64,000 nt of DNA from Oceanococcus sp. HetDA_MAG_MS8 (GCA_019192445.1 JAHCMK010000002.1:62001-126000); one strand, 5' to 3'. Positions 44,854-54,570 are shown, numbered from the stretch's first letter. Made by a program: numbers and translations. The notes: generated by a model from the letters alone, not told the origin.

Positions 44854-46866
44854 TTAGCGTGCCACCTTGGGAGGCCGTCGCCGTCTGTGAGCGACCAGCA
44901 ATAGCCAACATAGCCCCACCAGTGTCCAGCCACTCAATGCGCCGCCTGCTTGCGCAGATCGGCCACGCGCTTGGGCCTGGCTTGGCTCCTGGGCTTGAGC
45001 GGGCCGCTGCCAGTCCAAGTGGTTTTTGAGCAAGCTGTAGCCGGTGTAGGTCACCGCATAGTTCTGCAAGCCAAAGGGGTGGTAGTACTCTTCGGTAGGG
45101 TCAGGCAGCAAGGCACCTAATATGCCAATGCGACCAGCCCCCAAAGCAATTTCGCCGTGAATCACGAAACCGGCAGAGTGCAATCCAGCGGTATAGCCTC
45201 CAGCGGCTTCCCAAGACTGCTGATTCACCTCCCAATTCGGCGCGACTTGAGCATCAGCGCCATTTCCAAAACGCATGCCAATAGGAACCGTGTCGTAGGT
45301 CTGACTGGCCACACCACGCAGCCCCGCATTTAAGGGATGGCCACGATCCGTGAACTCTTCTACCGAGCCGACATAGGCTGAGGTGCGGCGAATGTCACCG
45401 GGGTTGATGTCGGCAAGCAACTCAGGCAAAGCCTGCAGCGCGGCATCGGTGAGGAGCAGATTGCCGCCGTCGCGCACCCATTGCCCCAACCACGCGTACC
45501 ACTGCTGTAGATCGGCCACAGCCTCGGGTGCGGCATCATTGGCCAGCACTAAAGAGTCAAAATCGGACGCATCTACGGTGCCAGTCAATAGCTCGGCCAT
45601 GCGGACTGGCTGTAGAGCTTGGCTGGCCAGCCCTGCCAAGTCCTCAAAAAACTGCATGCGAGACACATCGTAGGGCGCTTGGCCAAAGCCGCCGGGGTCG
45701 CCCAAATCATTCCCAACCCCATTGGCGTCGTCATGGCGGATACGCTTGGGGTCGAACAGGTACGCGACGCGGCCACCCAGCTCAAATACATGCGCCTTGG
45801 GGTTCAAGGCTTGCTCAAACATGGTGTAGTTGATAGCTCTAATTGAGTCCACCCAAATCTGGTTCAGCGGCGCCAAGTAGGTGAATCGGTTGGAGCCCGC
45901 CGGATAGTTGTTGTAGCTCAACTCGGTCGCAAAACCGGTACCGGCTATGGTGTCGCGGGTATTGTAGTAATCAATGCTGGACCCGCTCGCCGAATAGCCC
46001 AAAATGTCGTAAAGCGTGCCCCAGCGGTAGGCCCCGGCATACTCCCCAACCACCTGCTGCACCTCAAACATCGAACTCGTGGACAGGTAGTTGCCCATGG
46101 ACTGCGCAATACCATCGGCAAAGCGGGCCAAGGTTTCCGACTTTTGATAATCGAACTCCCCCACAATTTGCAGGCCAGCTGCCAGGTAGCTATCGGCAAG
46201 TTGGCCGTGGTTATCCGTGCCCAAAAACCATTCACCCGCATGTTCTTGTAATAGCTGCGCAACAGCTACACCCTCCTGCTGGAAATAATCCGCATTGTCG
46301 TAGGCAAACCAGCCTTTGACTGGAAAATTCCGGTTGAGGTCGAAGCCGGTAGAGTTGGCGCGGGTGTACTGAAAACCTTGGCCGGCATTGGTCAATGGCT
46401 CGCCAGCGACCCAGCCATCGGGGTTGGCAAAAGTGAAATGCACAACAAAGCGAGTGAGTAGGTCCTGGATAAAGGGATCAGCACCGCGTCGCTGTGGGTC
46501 GACCATTTCTTCAATCATGCGGACGGCACCTTCGCGGGGACCAAACTCATTGGCATGAATGGAAGACATGACGAATAGACGTGGCTTGTCTTGTGCCCCC
46601 GCCTCATCAGTCAGGCGAATGTCATACAAGGAGTAGCCGGCTTCCGACTTACCCAACACCACCACCTCCATACGCTCCGGGAAACGGCTGTTTAAGGTTT
46701 GGATGCCGCACTCGAATTCCGCGAAAGTGACATAGGTGAGCGACAACACGGGTTCGGGGAACACTTTGCCATCCGGCGTTGGCGTCCCATCACAGCCCAC
46801 GGGTGTTGCCGCCGCAGGCAAACTCAGCCCCATCGTGACCAGCAAGGCCAGTGTCCATACTTTCAT
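44854..46866 (-). CDS. Secreted M14-family zinc carboxypeptidase with GlyGly-CTERM-like tail
   Basis: A 670-residue protein with a signal peptide (MKVWTLALLVTMGLSLPAAA). The M14 metallopeptidase domain spans about 40-350: SSIHANEFGPREG holds His104 and Glu107 of the HxxE zinc motif, ANPDGW and GFDLNRNFPV follow, and TDNHGQLAD supplies a histidine. The second half has a conserved segment GGNLLLTDAALQALPEL (about 467) shared with the fused peptidase at 56633. The C-terminus has GG at 641-642, a hydrophobic helix and RRRR, a GlyGly-CTERM-type sorting signal. A GGGGAA site supports the ATG at 46866. The frame upstream is not a gene. Confidence 0.85.
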   Translation of the reverse strand: MKVWTLALLVTMGLSLPAAATPVGCDGTPTPDGKVFPEPVLSLTYVTFAEFECGIQTLNSRFPERMEVVVLGKSEAGYSLYDIRLTDEAGAQDKPRLFVMSSIHANEFGPREGAVRMIEEMVDPQRRGADPFIQDLLTRFVVHFTFANPDGWVAGEPLTNAGQGFQYTRANSTGFDLNRNFPVKGWFAYDNADYFQQEGVAVAQLLQEHAGEWFLGTDNHGQLADSYLAAGLQIVGEFDYQKSETLARFADGIAQSMGNYLSTSSMFEVQQVVGEYAGAYRWGTLYDILGYSASGSSIDYYNTRDTIAGTGFATELSYNNYPAGSNRFTYLAPLNQIWVDSIRAINYTMFEQALNPKAHVFELGGRVAYLFDPKRIRHDDANGVGNDLGDPGGFGQAPYDVSRMQFFEDLAGLASQALQPVRMAELLTGTVDASDFDSLVLANDAAPEAVADLQQWYAWLGQWVRDGGNLLLTDAALQALPELLADINPGDIRRTSAYVGSVEEFTDRGHPLNAGLRGVASQTYDTVPIGMRFGNGADAQVAPNWEVNQQSWEAAGGYTAGLHSAGFVIHGEIALGAGRIGILGALLPDPTEEYYHPFGLQNYAVTYTGYSLLKNHLDWQRPAQAQEPSQAQARGRSAQAGGALSGWTLVGLCWLLLVAHRRRRPPKVAR

Positions 46867-47219
46867 TGTGCATTCCCCAAGTTCGAGTGCGTTGTCCACT
46901 CTGCATCGTCGGGCGTAGGCCCGATCCGCACACGGTTCCCGATTAAGCTTAGCCTCCTTCCGCTTTCGCCACCAGCCAAACTGCGCCGCGGTGTCGAGGA
47001 TCGAGCGATGCAAGAACTCCGCCAATTTCTCCGTTTCCACAGCGGCAGGCGGGTATGCGGGGCGGTAAGGCCTATCCGATTAAACTGGCCCGGTGCTTGC
47101 TTCGGCCTGCATGACAACCCTCTTTGCAGATGCAGCTCCGCATGGCGCTGTCCAGGAATTTAGGGGGTAGTATCTCGCTATACCTTGGGAGTGGCGCAGG
47201 CGCGCTCAAACGAACAAAT

Positions 47220-48692
47220 ATGACTGCGTATTTCGCTGCGGTGCGAAGCTCAAAGGCTTCCCAGATGCTATTGGCCTTATTCGGCTGTGGGCTGCCCTGG
47301 CCGGTCTTGGCTCATAGTTTTGGACGCACCTACAGTATTCCGGTGCCGGTTTGGATGTATTTATATGGGGCAGCCGCCGCGCTGGCCTTGTCCTTTCTGC
47401 TCATCGCCTGGTTCGCTACGAGTGCAGCAGAGCATGGCACGGGAGGGGAGCTTGACCTCAGCCGGACCCGGTTTACCGGGTTACTCCGTCGTTGCAGACC
47501 GGTACTCCAAGGCCTGAGTGTGGCTGGGCTTGTGCTCGCGATTGCGACCGCCTGGATGGGCAGCCCCAATCCTTATGTCAATTTCTCCATGACCTGGTTC
47601 TGGATTTTGTTTGTGCTGGGACTGGGCTATGTGAGTGTGATTGCTGGCGATGTCTACCGCTGGCTCAACCCTTGGCAGGTGCTGGCTCAGGTGATCGGGC
47701 GGCTTTGGCAAGGCTACTCGCAAGGCCGACTGAATTACCCTGCACGATGGGGTTATTGGCCCGCTTTAGGCCTTTACATGGGCTTTATTTGGCTGGAACT
47801 CGAAGCCGAACTTGATGTGCGTGATCTGGGCCGGCTACTCCTGAGCTACAGCCTGCTGAACATACTGGGCGTAGGGCTGATTGGCCGCCGCGACTGGTTT
47901 CGCTACTGCGAGTTTTTCAGTGTGTTTATGCGCCTGTTTGCTGCCATGGCCCCGGTTTACCTAGCCCCCAACCAAACCCTGCGCCTGCGTGCCCCCTTTG
48001 CAGGCCTCGTAGGCTGGAAGGCGCAGGGCTACAGCATGCTGCTATTTATTTTGTTCATGCTCTCGTCAACAGCCTATGACGGCCTGCGCGTCACAGTGCC
48101 TTGGGTGGAGCTGTTTTGGGTGGATTTGTACGCTGCGCTGGAGCCTTGGGTTGGCAATGAGCCTATTGCGGCCTATCACAAGATGAAGCCGCTGCACGCT
48201 ATTTGGTCCACCGGCGCTTTGCTGCTATCGCCGCTGCTGTATTTGGGCGTATACCTGCTCTTCATCGGTGCAACGCGTGTGATCACAGGCTCGACTATGA
48301 GCCTTGGTGAGCTGGCATTACGCTTTGGCCCCTCTCTACTCCCCATTGCCTTGGTGTATCACGCGGCGCATTACTGCGCCTTGTTTATCACCCAAGGCTC
48401 CAAAATGCTGGGACTCATATCAGATCCCTTCGGCTGGCGCTGGGACCTCTTCGGCACCACCCACCTACTACGCAGCAACTGGATACTCGATGCCGCTATT
48501 GTGTGGCATAGCCAACTCGCCCTGATTGTGGGCGGGCATATTGTCAGCGTCTACATCGCCCACCTGGTGGCCTTGGAGATTTTCCCCTCACGGCGCCAAG
48601 CCGCGCTGAGTCAGCTACCCATGTTGGGACTGATGATGCTGTTTACGGCCGGTGGGCTGTGGATCTTAGCCCAGCCTATCTCTGGTAGCTAA
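47220..48692 (+). CDS. Polytopic membrane protein, paralogue A (fenitrothion-hydrolase-like family)
   Basis: A 490-residue membrane protein with about twelve helices and a periplasmic N-terminal part. The signature HSFGRTYSIPVPVWMYLYGA resembles N-termini that I recall for actinobacterial proteins annotated as fenitrothion hydrolase (HGLVGRQDLPIP...). It is paralogous to the gene at 53062. Shared blocks are HYCALFITQG, DPFGWRWDLFGT, LDAAIVWHSQ, GGHIVSVYIAH and SQLPMLGLMML. Four histidines in predicted membrane segments are conserved between both copies. No ribosome site is strong and the start at 47220 is a choice. The function is unknown and metal binding is a guess. Confidence 0.7.
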   Translation: MTAYFAAVRSSKASQMLLALFGCGLPWPVLAHSFGRTYSIPVPVWMYLYGAAAALALSFLLIAWFATSAAEHGTGGELDLSRTRFTGLLRRCRPVLQGLSVAGLVLAIATAWMGSPNPYVNFSMTWFWILFVLGLGYVSVIAGDVYRWLNPWQVLAQVIGRLWQGYSQGRLNYPARWGYWPALGLYMGFIWLELEAELDVRDLGRLLLSYSLLNILGVGLIGRRDWFRYCEFFSVFMRLFAAMAPVYLAPNQTLRLRAPFAGLVGWKAQGYSMLLFILFMLSSTAYDGLRVTVPWVELFWVDLYAALEPWVGNEPIAAYHKMKPLHAIWSTGALLLSPLLYLGVYLLFIGATRVITGSTMSLGELALRFGPSLLPIALVYHAAHYCALFITQGSKMLGLISDPFGWRWDLFGTTHLLRSNWILDAAIVWHSQLALIVGGHIVSVYIAHLVALEIFPSRRQAALSQLPMLGLMMLFTAGGLWILAQPISGS

Positions 48693-48766
48693 GGCCTAAC
48701 TCGAAGGCAAGTGCCCAACGCACTCAAGCCGTCTACCAAATCAAGCTGCGCCTTCGGTCTCGGCAC

Positions 48767-48963
48767 GGCTGGCAGCCAAGCCTGCGCCTGTGTCCCCCGC
48801 GCCGCTACGCGGTTCCCTCCGGGGACGCGCTGCTCTGGGGGGCGTCTCGACGCAACGTCCTGTTGCGGCGAGACTCAATCCGGCGTCCTGCCGGATTGTC
48901 CCCCGGCACAGCGCACCCCTCCGGCGCTTCCTCCTTTACCAGGCGCAGGCTTGGATGCCAGCC
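48767..48963 (-). repeat. Foldback palindromic element, copy A
   Basis: About 197 bases bounded by near-perfect 24-base inverted ends (48767-48790 and 48940-48963, one mismatch). Inside are two hairpins with the same loop GTCCT: CGCAAC/GTTGCG and CAATCCGGC/GCCGGATTG. Read in reverse complement, it aligns with copy B: GCGCCGGAGG, CAAT..GG.., CAGGACG and CGGAGGGAAxCGCGxAGCGxCGCGGG in order. It may be a REP/MITE-like extragenic element. No transposase gene is present. Confidence 0.65.
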
Positions 48964-49140
48964 GCAGAGCAAAACCTTGGCATCCGGCGCGAGCTGGAGT
49001 TGTCACATCGCACTCCAGGAGTAGACATTAAGGTGAATGATTCCAGCCTGCATAACCTCTGTGCCGAATGAGAAGGGTGCTTGGTTCCTCACCCTGCCAA
49101 TGGCGAGACGTGTTGGTTCGCTGGGGCCGCGTTTGGCACC

Positions 49141-49280
49141 CGCGCCGGAGGCGCCTGGAGCGACTGTGGTCAATTGGCCATGGATGGCCGATTGAGGCTT
49201 GCCGCGACAGGACGTCGCGTCAAGCCGGCCACATCAAGCGCAAGGCACCGGAGGGAATCGCGAAGCGACGCGGGTGACTG
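49141..49280 (+). repeat. Foldback palindromic element, copy B
   Basis: About 140 bases. A 13-base stem (49196-49208 with 49214-49226, 12 of 13 pairs) encloses AGGAC. A further stem CAATTGGCCA/TGGCCGATTG (49171-49180 with 49185-49194) lies upstream. It carries the same motif order as copy A in opposite orientation. The sequence ...CCGGAGGGAATCGCGAAGCG... at about 49248-49267 is the shared right side. Confidence 0.6.
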
Positions 49281-49344
49281 CGGCCCTGGCGAACCAACAC
49301 GACCTCCAAGGCATGAGCCTGGAGGCTATCTAAGGTGTTGCTCA

Positions 49345-49379
49345 TAAAAAAAACGGCCCCGAAGAAACCCTCGGGGCCG
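49345..49379 (-). terminator. Rho-independent terminator of the LVIVD lipoprotein gene
   Basis: A 9-bp stem CGGCCCCGA/TCGGGGCCG (49354-49362 and 49371-49379) with an 8-base loop. In the minus-strand reading it is followed by eight or more T's (A-run at 49345-49353). It lies just after the stop of the gene at 49436. Confidence 0.93.
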
Positions 49380-49435
49380 CAAAGCTACAACAACGATCAA
49401 CTACAGAACCAAGCCTTAGGCTTGGCCGTAAAACC

Positions 49436-50848
49436 TTAGTTCAGGCTGAGCACTTCCAAACCTTTGGACAGATCCCCGGTGACCACCCAGCCATTGTGAT
49501 AAATGGCCTCCCAGGTGTCGGTAGCATCAGCGTATTGGCTGATGATGGAGGGCAGTGTGGGGTTGGTGAAATCCATCACCAAAGTACCCGCGCCATAAGC
49601 ACCAATGGTCATCAGATCACGCCCTTCATCATTAGGGATCAGGCGACCGAAGTGCACCGTACATGAGGTGGAATCTGCATTGACCAGAAAATGGGTCGCC
49701 GGAGCAATCCAACCCTGGAGCAAGGGACTGGTCTCATTGCTAACGTCATAGAAAAACATGGCGCCACTGGGAAAAGACAGGCTGGCTGCAGGGAATGGGC
49801 CAATCGGCGGTAACCCAGCGTGGGCAACACAAGCTGGTGCAGCACCACCTCCGGTCTCATCGCCCACAAATAAGACGGTGCCATCACTATTCAGACCGGC
49901 AAAATGACTAAAAATGGCCGGTGAGACTGCGGTGGACACCGTACCGGGAATGCCATGATGCACCGGCAGACTGACGATCAGCTCTGGTTGGGTGGGATCT
50001 TCAATATCCCACAGCTGCGTAAACTCCACGCCAGCACAAATAGCGCGGTATTTATCCTGCTCGGCATCAATCCAAAAGCTGATGTCATGGCAGCTCCAAC
50101 CATTCATGAAGGGCTCTAGCTCCACCGGGTTATCCGGATCGGATAAGTCCCAAATTTCGGTAAACCCGGAGCCCCCATTGGGGAGGTTGCCGCCGCCCAC
50201 AGATGCGCTGTTATAGACAATGGGCGTGCCCGGAACCACCCCAATATTGTGCTCGCCCTGAGCCGGGTCCAAGGTGTACATCTCAACCGGCCGCCGGGGG
50301 TCGGTGATGTCGACCACAGGCAAGTCATCGCTCTCTGTTGCGAACACCACAATCAGGCGTCCATCGGGGTAAGCAATGGTTTCGGCGCCGCGCAAGTTGG
50401 TGTTTAGCACCGCGCCCAAAAATTTCGGCTCTGCGGGGTTGGAAATATCAATGATGGAACCGTTATCCCCAAAGCCCGACAAAATGGCCAAGCTGCCGAA
50501 GATTTCAAAGCCGCCCGACTTGGTGGCCTCTGCCGGGGACCCGGCCAAGAACTCGAGTTCAAAAGACTCAGCCGCTGTTTCTGGAGCCGCAGGAGGCGCC
50601 CAGAACTCGGGCAGGTTTGCAGCAACCGGAGGATGTGAGGCCGTGGCGAAGTTATAGGCCGGGTGTGGAGCCAGGCGCGGGTCGCGCCAAAGCTCTGGGC
50701 CGGCCACAAAAGGCCCGGTTGGCACGCTGTCAGCACGGGCACCTACAACGTTCGCTCCTAAGTCCCCGGCTCGCCCTCCACCACCACACGCGGTGATGAG
50801 GGTACAAAGAGCAAGCGTAATCCCGCCCGCGGTTGGCCATTGATTCAT
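49436..50848 (-). CDS. LVIVD-repeat lipoprotein
   Basis: A 470-residue predicted lipoprotein: MNQWPTAGGITLALCTLITAC with lipobox cysteine near residue 21. The body contains repeated LVIVD-type strands such as NGSIIDISNPAEPKFLGAVL, LPVVDITDPRRPVEMYTL, TEIWDLSDPDNPVELEP and TQLWDIEDPTQPELIVSL. These suggest a beta-propeller surface protein. AGGAGG about nine bases before the ATG fixes the start at 50848. It is 60 bases downstream of the longer LVIVD-type gene on the same strand and probably shares its transcript. Function is unknown. Confidence 0.82.
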   Translation of the reverse strand: MNQWPTAGGITLALCTLITACGGGGRAGDLGANVVGARADSVPTGPFVAGPELWRDPRLAPHPAYNFATASHPPVAANLPEFWAPPAAPETAAESFELEFLAGSPAEATKSGGFEIFGSLAILSGFGDNGSIIDISNPAEPKFLGAVLNTNLRGAETIAYPDGRLIVVFATESDDLPVVDITDPRRPVEMYTLDPAQGEHNIGVVPGTPIVYNSASVGGGNLPNGGSGFTEIWDLSDPDNPVELEPFMNGWSCHDISFWIDAEQDKYRAICAGVEFTQLWDIEDPTQPELIVSLPVHHGIPGTVSTAVSPAIFSHFAGLNSDGTVLFVGDETGGGAAPACVAHAGLPPIGPFPAASLSFPSGAMFFYDVSNETSPLLQGWIAPATHFLVNADSTSCTVHFGRLIPNDEGRDLMTIGAYGAGTLVMDFTNPTLPSIISQYADATDTWEAIYHNGWVVTGDLSKGLEVLSLN

Positions 50849-50911
50849 GGCAGTTGTCCTCCTGAAAAATATGGGCGCAGATTGCCCACGCAAAGTCCTG
50901 AAAATCATGTG

Positions 50912-52906
50912 TTAGTCGACCGCGCGATGACGCTGAGCCGCCGCACTAGCACCACCCAGCCCCAGCAAAACCAGCAGCGCCCACCAGCTCACGGCGCCTC
51001 CAGTGCTGGGCGCAGCCGGGCGCGGTAGCGGTACATCGCGGGTAGGCACCTGCACAGCAGGTTGCATTTGCTCGGGGGCCGGTAATGTCACGCTGTACAC
51101 ATCCACCGCCGTACGACTGATGTCTGCCGATGTGCCCCAGTAGGTGAAGCTGCCGTCCGCGTTTTCTTCAAAGGCGAAAATATGTGAGACCCACTGCGTA
51201 CCGCCCTCCGGTATCCACCAAGCAGCCTCTTTCCATTCAAAGCTACCATCGGGGTTTTCGATGTAGTCCACCACTTGGGTGCCTTGGGAGTACCAGCCCA
51301 TGAAGATGCGGTTCTGGCCAGGAATCTGTTGGAAGAGATGTGCTGTGCAGAAGGTACCGCCCACCATACGTGGTGTTGCCCGGTAGATAGCCTTGTCCCC
51401 ATCCGGTGTGCGTGCATAGGCCACATCGGCCGCCTGGGCAATGGCTTCGGCTGTATCGGCACCCGGTGAGCCGGGGTATTCGGTATACAGACGGTCGACG
51501 GCATAGGCGTGGATTCCGCCGTTGCCATCGGCGTTCACCTCATTGCTACCCGGCGTAGGACAGGTGGCATCGGGAGGCGTTACTCCGCCACCACGCTCAT
51601 CGCTGACCAGCAAAAACTTACCGGAGTGGGTGAACTCAGCCTCGTGAGAAATGGCGACATCATCGGCAGGAAGACGCCCGCTGTTGGCCGCATGATTCAC
51701 AAAGCCGACCAGCTCCACACCTTCGACCGAGGGCGCGCCTTGTTCCAGCCATCCGCCCATGGTCAGCGGTCGGCCCTGGGCACCCAGCACGCAGTCGGTG
51801 ACAAGCGCGCCGGTGGCAAACACTCCGAGTTCATCTGAAGCGCTCTTGCGCACGGCGCAGGGCAGCGGTTCGCCGCGGATGGTGTCATCGGTGTAGTCGT
51901 TGGGGGTGCCGTTATCGTCAAAGACCCCCGACATATCCAAGACCAGGGTGGAGCTCAAGCTGGCGCAGGCTAAGCGGTCGTCTGGGTAGAGCTCTAATTC
52001 ATGACAGGCTCCGCCTCTACCGCTGTCGAAGGTGCCGCGAATCCAGTCTGGCTCGAACCGAAAACGGTAAACCTGCGGCCGGCACTGGGCGCGCTTGGTG
52101 GCAAGGTCGGTGCCCTCGGGAAAATTCATGCAGCTAGAAATGTCGAGCATTTCAAAGCCGTCGAGGTCGCCTTGCTCGCTGCGCGTGGGGTCCGCTGCAT
52201 CCGGACGATTCGCCAGAGTTACGTAATCAGAGGTGGAGGTGTAAACGATATGCGGACGCCGTGGGTCGACATTCACCGTATGCGCTTCACCAATATGACT
52301 GGTCAGGTGAATTTCGACGGGATTAGCCAGGTCGGTGATATCCACCAGCTCCAGACCGCCAGGAGGTTGGTCGAAACCAGCTGCGGCCAAACCCACCAGG
52401 GTTCCCTGGTCATGACAACGTCCGGGCGCATCCGTAGCGTCAATGAGAATCTGAGGCCGGCCGGTGTTCGCCATGCCTTTCCAATCGGTATTGAACAGCA
52501 CATCGCCCTTGGGTGTGACTTCCACATCGTGCTGCAAGGCCAAAGCCGCAGAGGCGTCGGTGACACACGCGGCTGAGCCATGAGCGGCGACGAAAGAGGG
52601 ATCTAGCTCACCGTTTTGGGTAAGCCTATAGATAACCTGGCCCCCTTCGTTGGGACCGATCGCCAAGGTCCCCGCAGCGACGTAGTAATCCCCGTCGACG
52701 CGAAAATAGTCCAGATCCGAGTGCGGATTGGCGCTATTCAAGGAGGTAAACACCTCCCACACAGCGCCATCCCCGCCAGAGTTCAGCGTACTCGCAGTAG
52801 GGGCATTCACCACACCCAACTCGCCTGGGCCATGATCAGCGAACACAGCCAAAGGCATGAATATCGCCACCACTGATGTAGCAGCGCTCAAGCGCGAAAC
52901 TCTCAT
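50912..52906 (-). CDS. Secreted LVIVD-type protein with GlyGly-CTERM-like tail
   Basis: A 664-residue secreted protein; the signal peptide is MRVSRLSAATSVVAIFMPLAVFA (cleavage before DHGPG). LELVDITDLANPVEIHL and GEAHTVNVDPRRPHIVYTS resemble the LVIVD strands of the neighbouring lipoprotein. There are several cysteines and acidic loops. The C-terminus has STGGAVSWWALLVLLGLGG, then a positive tail QRHR, which looks like a GlyGly-CTERM sorting signal (GG at 636-637). The two LVIVD-type genes are adjacent and probably paralogous. The start is divergent from the paralogue B membrane gene, with about 155 bases available for promoters. Confidence 0.8.
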   Translation of the reverse strand: MRVSRLSAATSVVAIFMPLAVFADHGPGELGVVNAPTASTLNSGGDGAVWEVFTSLNSANPHSDLDYFRVDGDYYVAAGTLAIGPNEGGQVIYRLTQNGELDPSFVAAHGSAACVTDASAALALQHDVEVTPKGDVLFNTDWKGMANTGRPQILIDATDAPGRCHDQGTLVGLAAAGFDQPPGGLELVDITDLANPVEIHLTSHIGEAHTVNVDPRRPHIVYTSTSDYVTLANRPDAADPTRSEQGDLDGFEMLDISSCMNFPEGTDLATKRAQCRPQVYRFRFEPDWIRGTFDSGRGGACHELELYPDDRLACASLSSTLVLDMSGVFDDNGTPNDYTDDTIRGEPLPCAVRKSASDELGVFATGALVTDCVLGAQGRPLTMGGWLEQGAPSVEGVELVGFVNHAANSGRLPADDVAISHEAEFTHSGKFLLVSDERGGGVTPPDATCPTPGSNEVNADGNGGIHAYAVDRLYTEYPGSPGADTAEAIAQAADVAYARTPDGDKAIYRATPRMVGGTFCTAHLFQQIPGQNRIFMGWYSQGTQVVDYIENPDGSFEWKEAAWWIPEGGTQWVSHIFAFEENADGSFTYWGTSADISRTAVDVYSVTLPAPEQMQPAVQVPTRDVPLPRPAAPSTGGAVSWWALLVLLGLGGASAAAQRHRAVD

Positions 52907-53061
52907 TGTCGGTTCTCCAGGTTCTGTGGAGTCAGACGCTGCGCACTACGACAGTGCACAATAAAAATGCGTCAAAAGCCGAATATTTCAGACTTATCGT
53001 TAATCGGCAAGCACACAGGCCCGCCAATCAAGGGCCTAGCAGCCTGGAGAATCCCCCACGC

Positions 53062-54570
53062 GTGGCCCACCCGACCTTGGATAGCAATAACTGGACCAGT
53101 TCTTCTCAGGCCCTCAAAACTGCGCCTTTGCAGGTTTTGGTGGCCAGTGTTTTGGTGCTCGTGAGCCACCCTGCAATCGCCCATGGCTTTGGGCAAATTT
53201 ATACCTTGCCGGTGCCCACATGGATGTACTTATATGGGGCCGCTGCGGCGCTTTTGGTGTCCTTTGTCATCTTTGGTTTTTTTGTCTCCGCGACGGCGCC
53301 ATCCGCTCACGCCCCACCCAAACAGCAGCCCAATAGCGACTATACCCATACACCCTCTCGAGCCCACAATAGGCTCAGCGCAGGGATAGGCCTACTTCTC
53401 TTATCCATCACTGTAGTCACTGGCTTTATGGGCGTGAGCGATCCCTATCGCAACCTCTCCATGACGCTGTTCTGGGTGATTTTTGCTCTGGGTTATGCCT
53501 ATTGGGTTGCGCTCTTTGGCAACCGCTACGCCTCGTGGAACCCCTGGCGGGCCCTTTGCAGCTGCATTACCGCCTTTGCCCCTCAAGCCTTTGTCGGGCG
53601 TTATCGCTACACGCTGGGTTATTGGCCGGCACTGGCTTTGTATATGGGGTTTATTTGGCTGGAGCTTCTTGGCCACGGCCGGCCTAGTCAATTGGCGATG
53701 GCTTTGAGTGCGTATACGGCGATTAACCTGGTCGGAGCTTGGTTATGGGGCGCAACTGCTTGGTTTCGCTACGCTGAGTTTTTTGGGGTGATGCTCCGCT
53801 TACTGGGCAAAATATCCCCGCTTTCGCGGCAAGTAGCCCCAAATGGTCATCGCCTGTCCTGGCGCTGGCCCTTTAGTGGATTGCTTGGTCCGGCACCGGC
53901 GCAAACAAGCCTTTTGCTGTTTATCTTGTTCATGCTCTCTTCCACCGCATTTGATGGACTCAAATCCAGCATGCCTTTTGTGCGCTTATATTGGGAAGAG
54001 CTCGCTGGAGTCATGGCGGCGTGGTTACCTGCAGCAAACATTGAGCGCTTGCGCCTGCTCAAAACACTTTACCCCTGGTGGCAAACGGCCGTACTTTGGC
54101 TCTCCCCCTTCATTTACTGGCTGATTTATATGGGCTTTGTGTGGCTGATGAGGGCAGTCACACGCAGCGCCTTCAGCCTCAGGGAACTGGCCTTAGCTTT
54201 TGCCTTCAGTCTGGTTCCTATTGCCTTTGTGTACAGCCTGACGCACTACTTCACGTTACTTTTCACCCAAGGACCAAGGCTGATCAACTTGCTTTCCGAT
54301 CCCTTTGGCTGGGGCTGGAACATCTTTGGAACCGCGCATTGGCGTACCCAGCTCATGCTCGACGCCGGAGTGGTGTGGCATATCCAGGTGAGTTTGATTT
54401 TGCTGGGTCATATCGTCAGCGTGTACTTGGCTCATGTGCAGGCCCTGAGCCTGTTTCCCACGCGCCGACAAGCCATCATCAGTCAACTACCCATGTTATT
54501 GCTGATGGTGATCTTCACTGTGGCTGGGTTGTGGATTCTGTCCCTGCCAATCAGCCCGCGGGCGACTTAA
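53062..54570 (+). CDS. Polytopic membrane protein, paralogue B (fenitrothion-hydrolase-like family)
   Basis: A membrane protein of about 502 residues, homologous to the gene at 47220 over its whole length. The N-terminus has HGFGQIYTLPVPTWMYLYGA; shared blocks are HYFTLLFTQG, DPFGWGWNIFGT, LDAGVVWHIQ, LGHIVSVYLAH and SQLPMLLLMVIF. Four histidines in helices are conserved in both copies. No ATG precedes the signal-like segment in this frame. I start at the GTG at 53062, with a GGAG site; TTG or GTG codons nearby are possible. The gene is divergent from the LVIVD protein at 50912. Function unknown. Confidence 0.68.
   Translation: MAHPTLDSNNWTSSSQALKTAPLQVLVASVLVLVSHPAIAHGFGQIYTLPVPTWMYLYGAAAALLVSFVIFGFFVSATAPSAHAPPKQQPNSDYTHTPSRAHNRLSAGIGLLLLSITVVTGFMGVSDPYRNLSMTLFWVIFALGYAYWVALFGNRYASWNPWRALCSCITAFAPQAFVGRYRYTLGYWPALALYMGFIWLELLGHGRPSQLAMALSAYTAINLVGAWLWGATAWFRYAEFFGVMLRLLGKISPLSRQVAPNGHRLSWRWPFSGLLGPAPAQTSLLLFILFMLSSTAFDGLKSSMPFVRLYWEELAGVMAAWLPAANIERLRLLKTLYPWWQTAVLWLSPFIYWLIYMGFVWLMRAVTRSAFSLRELALAFAFSLVPIAFVYSLTHYFTLLFTQGPRLINLLSDPFGWGWNIFGTAHWRTQLMLDAGVVWHIQVSLILLGHIVSVYLAHVQALSLFPTRRQAIISQLPMLLLMVIFTVAGLWILSLPISPRAT

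Larger units (their letters stand above)
48693..49435. other. 743-base non-coding region rich in palindromes
   Basis: Between the paralogue A gene and the LVIVD lipoprotein gene lie two inverted copies of a palindromic repeat family (48767-48963 and about 49141-49280, annotated separately) and, at the right end, a minus-strand terminator. The small frames present are created by the repeats and are not credible genes. Confidence 0.75.

Noticed and set aside
49068-49277. Small plus-strand frame in the repeat region
   Set aside because: It lies entirely in the palindromic element copy B region and has no protein features.
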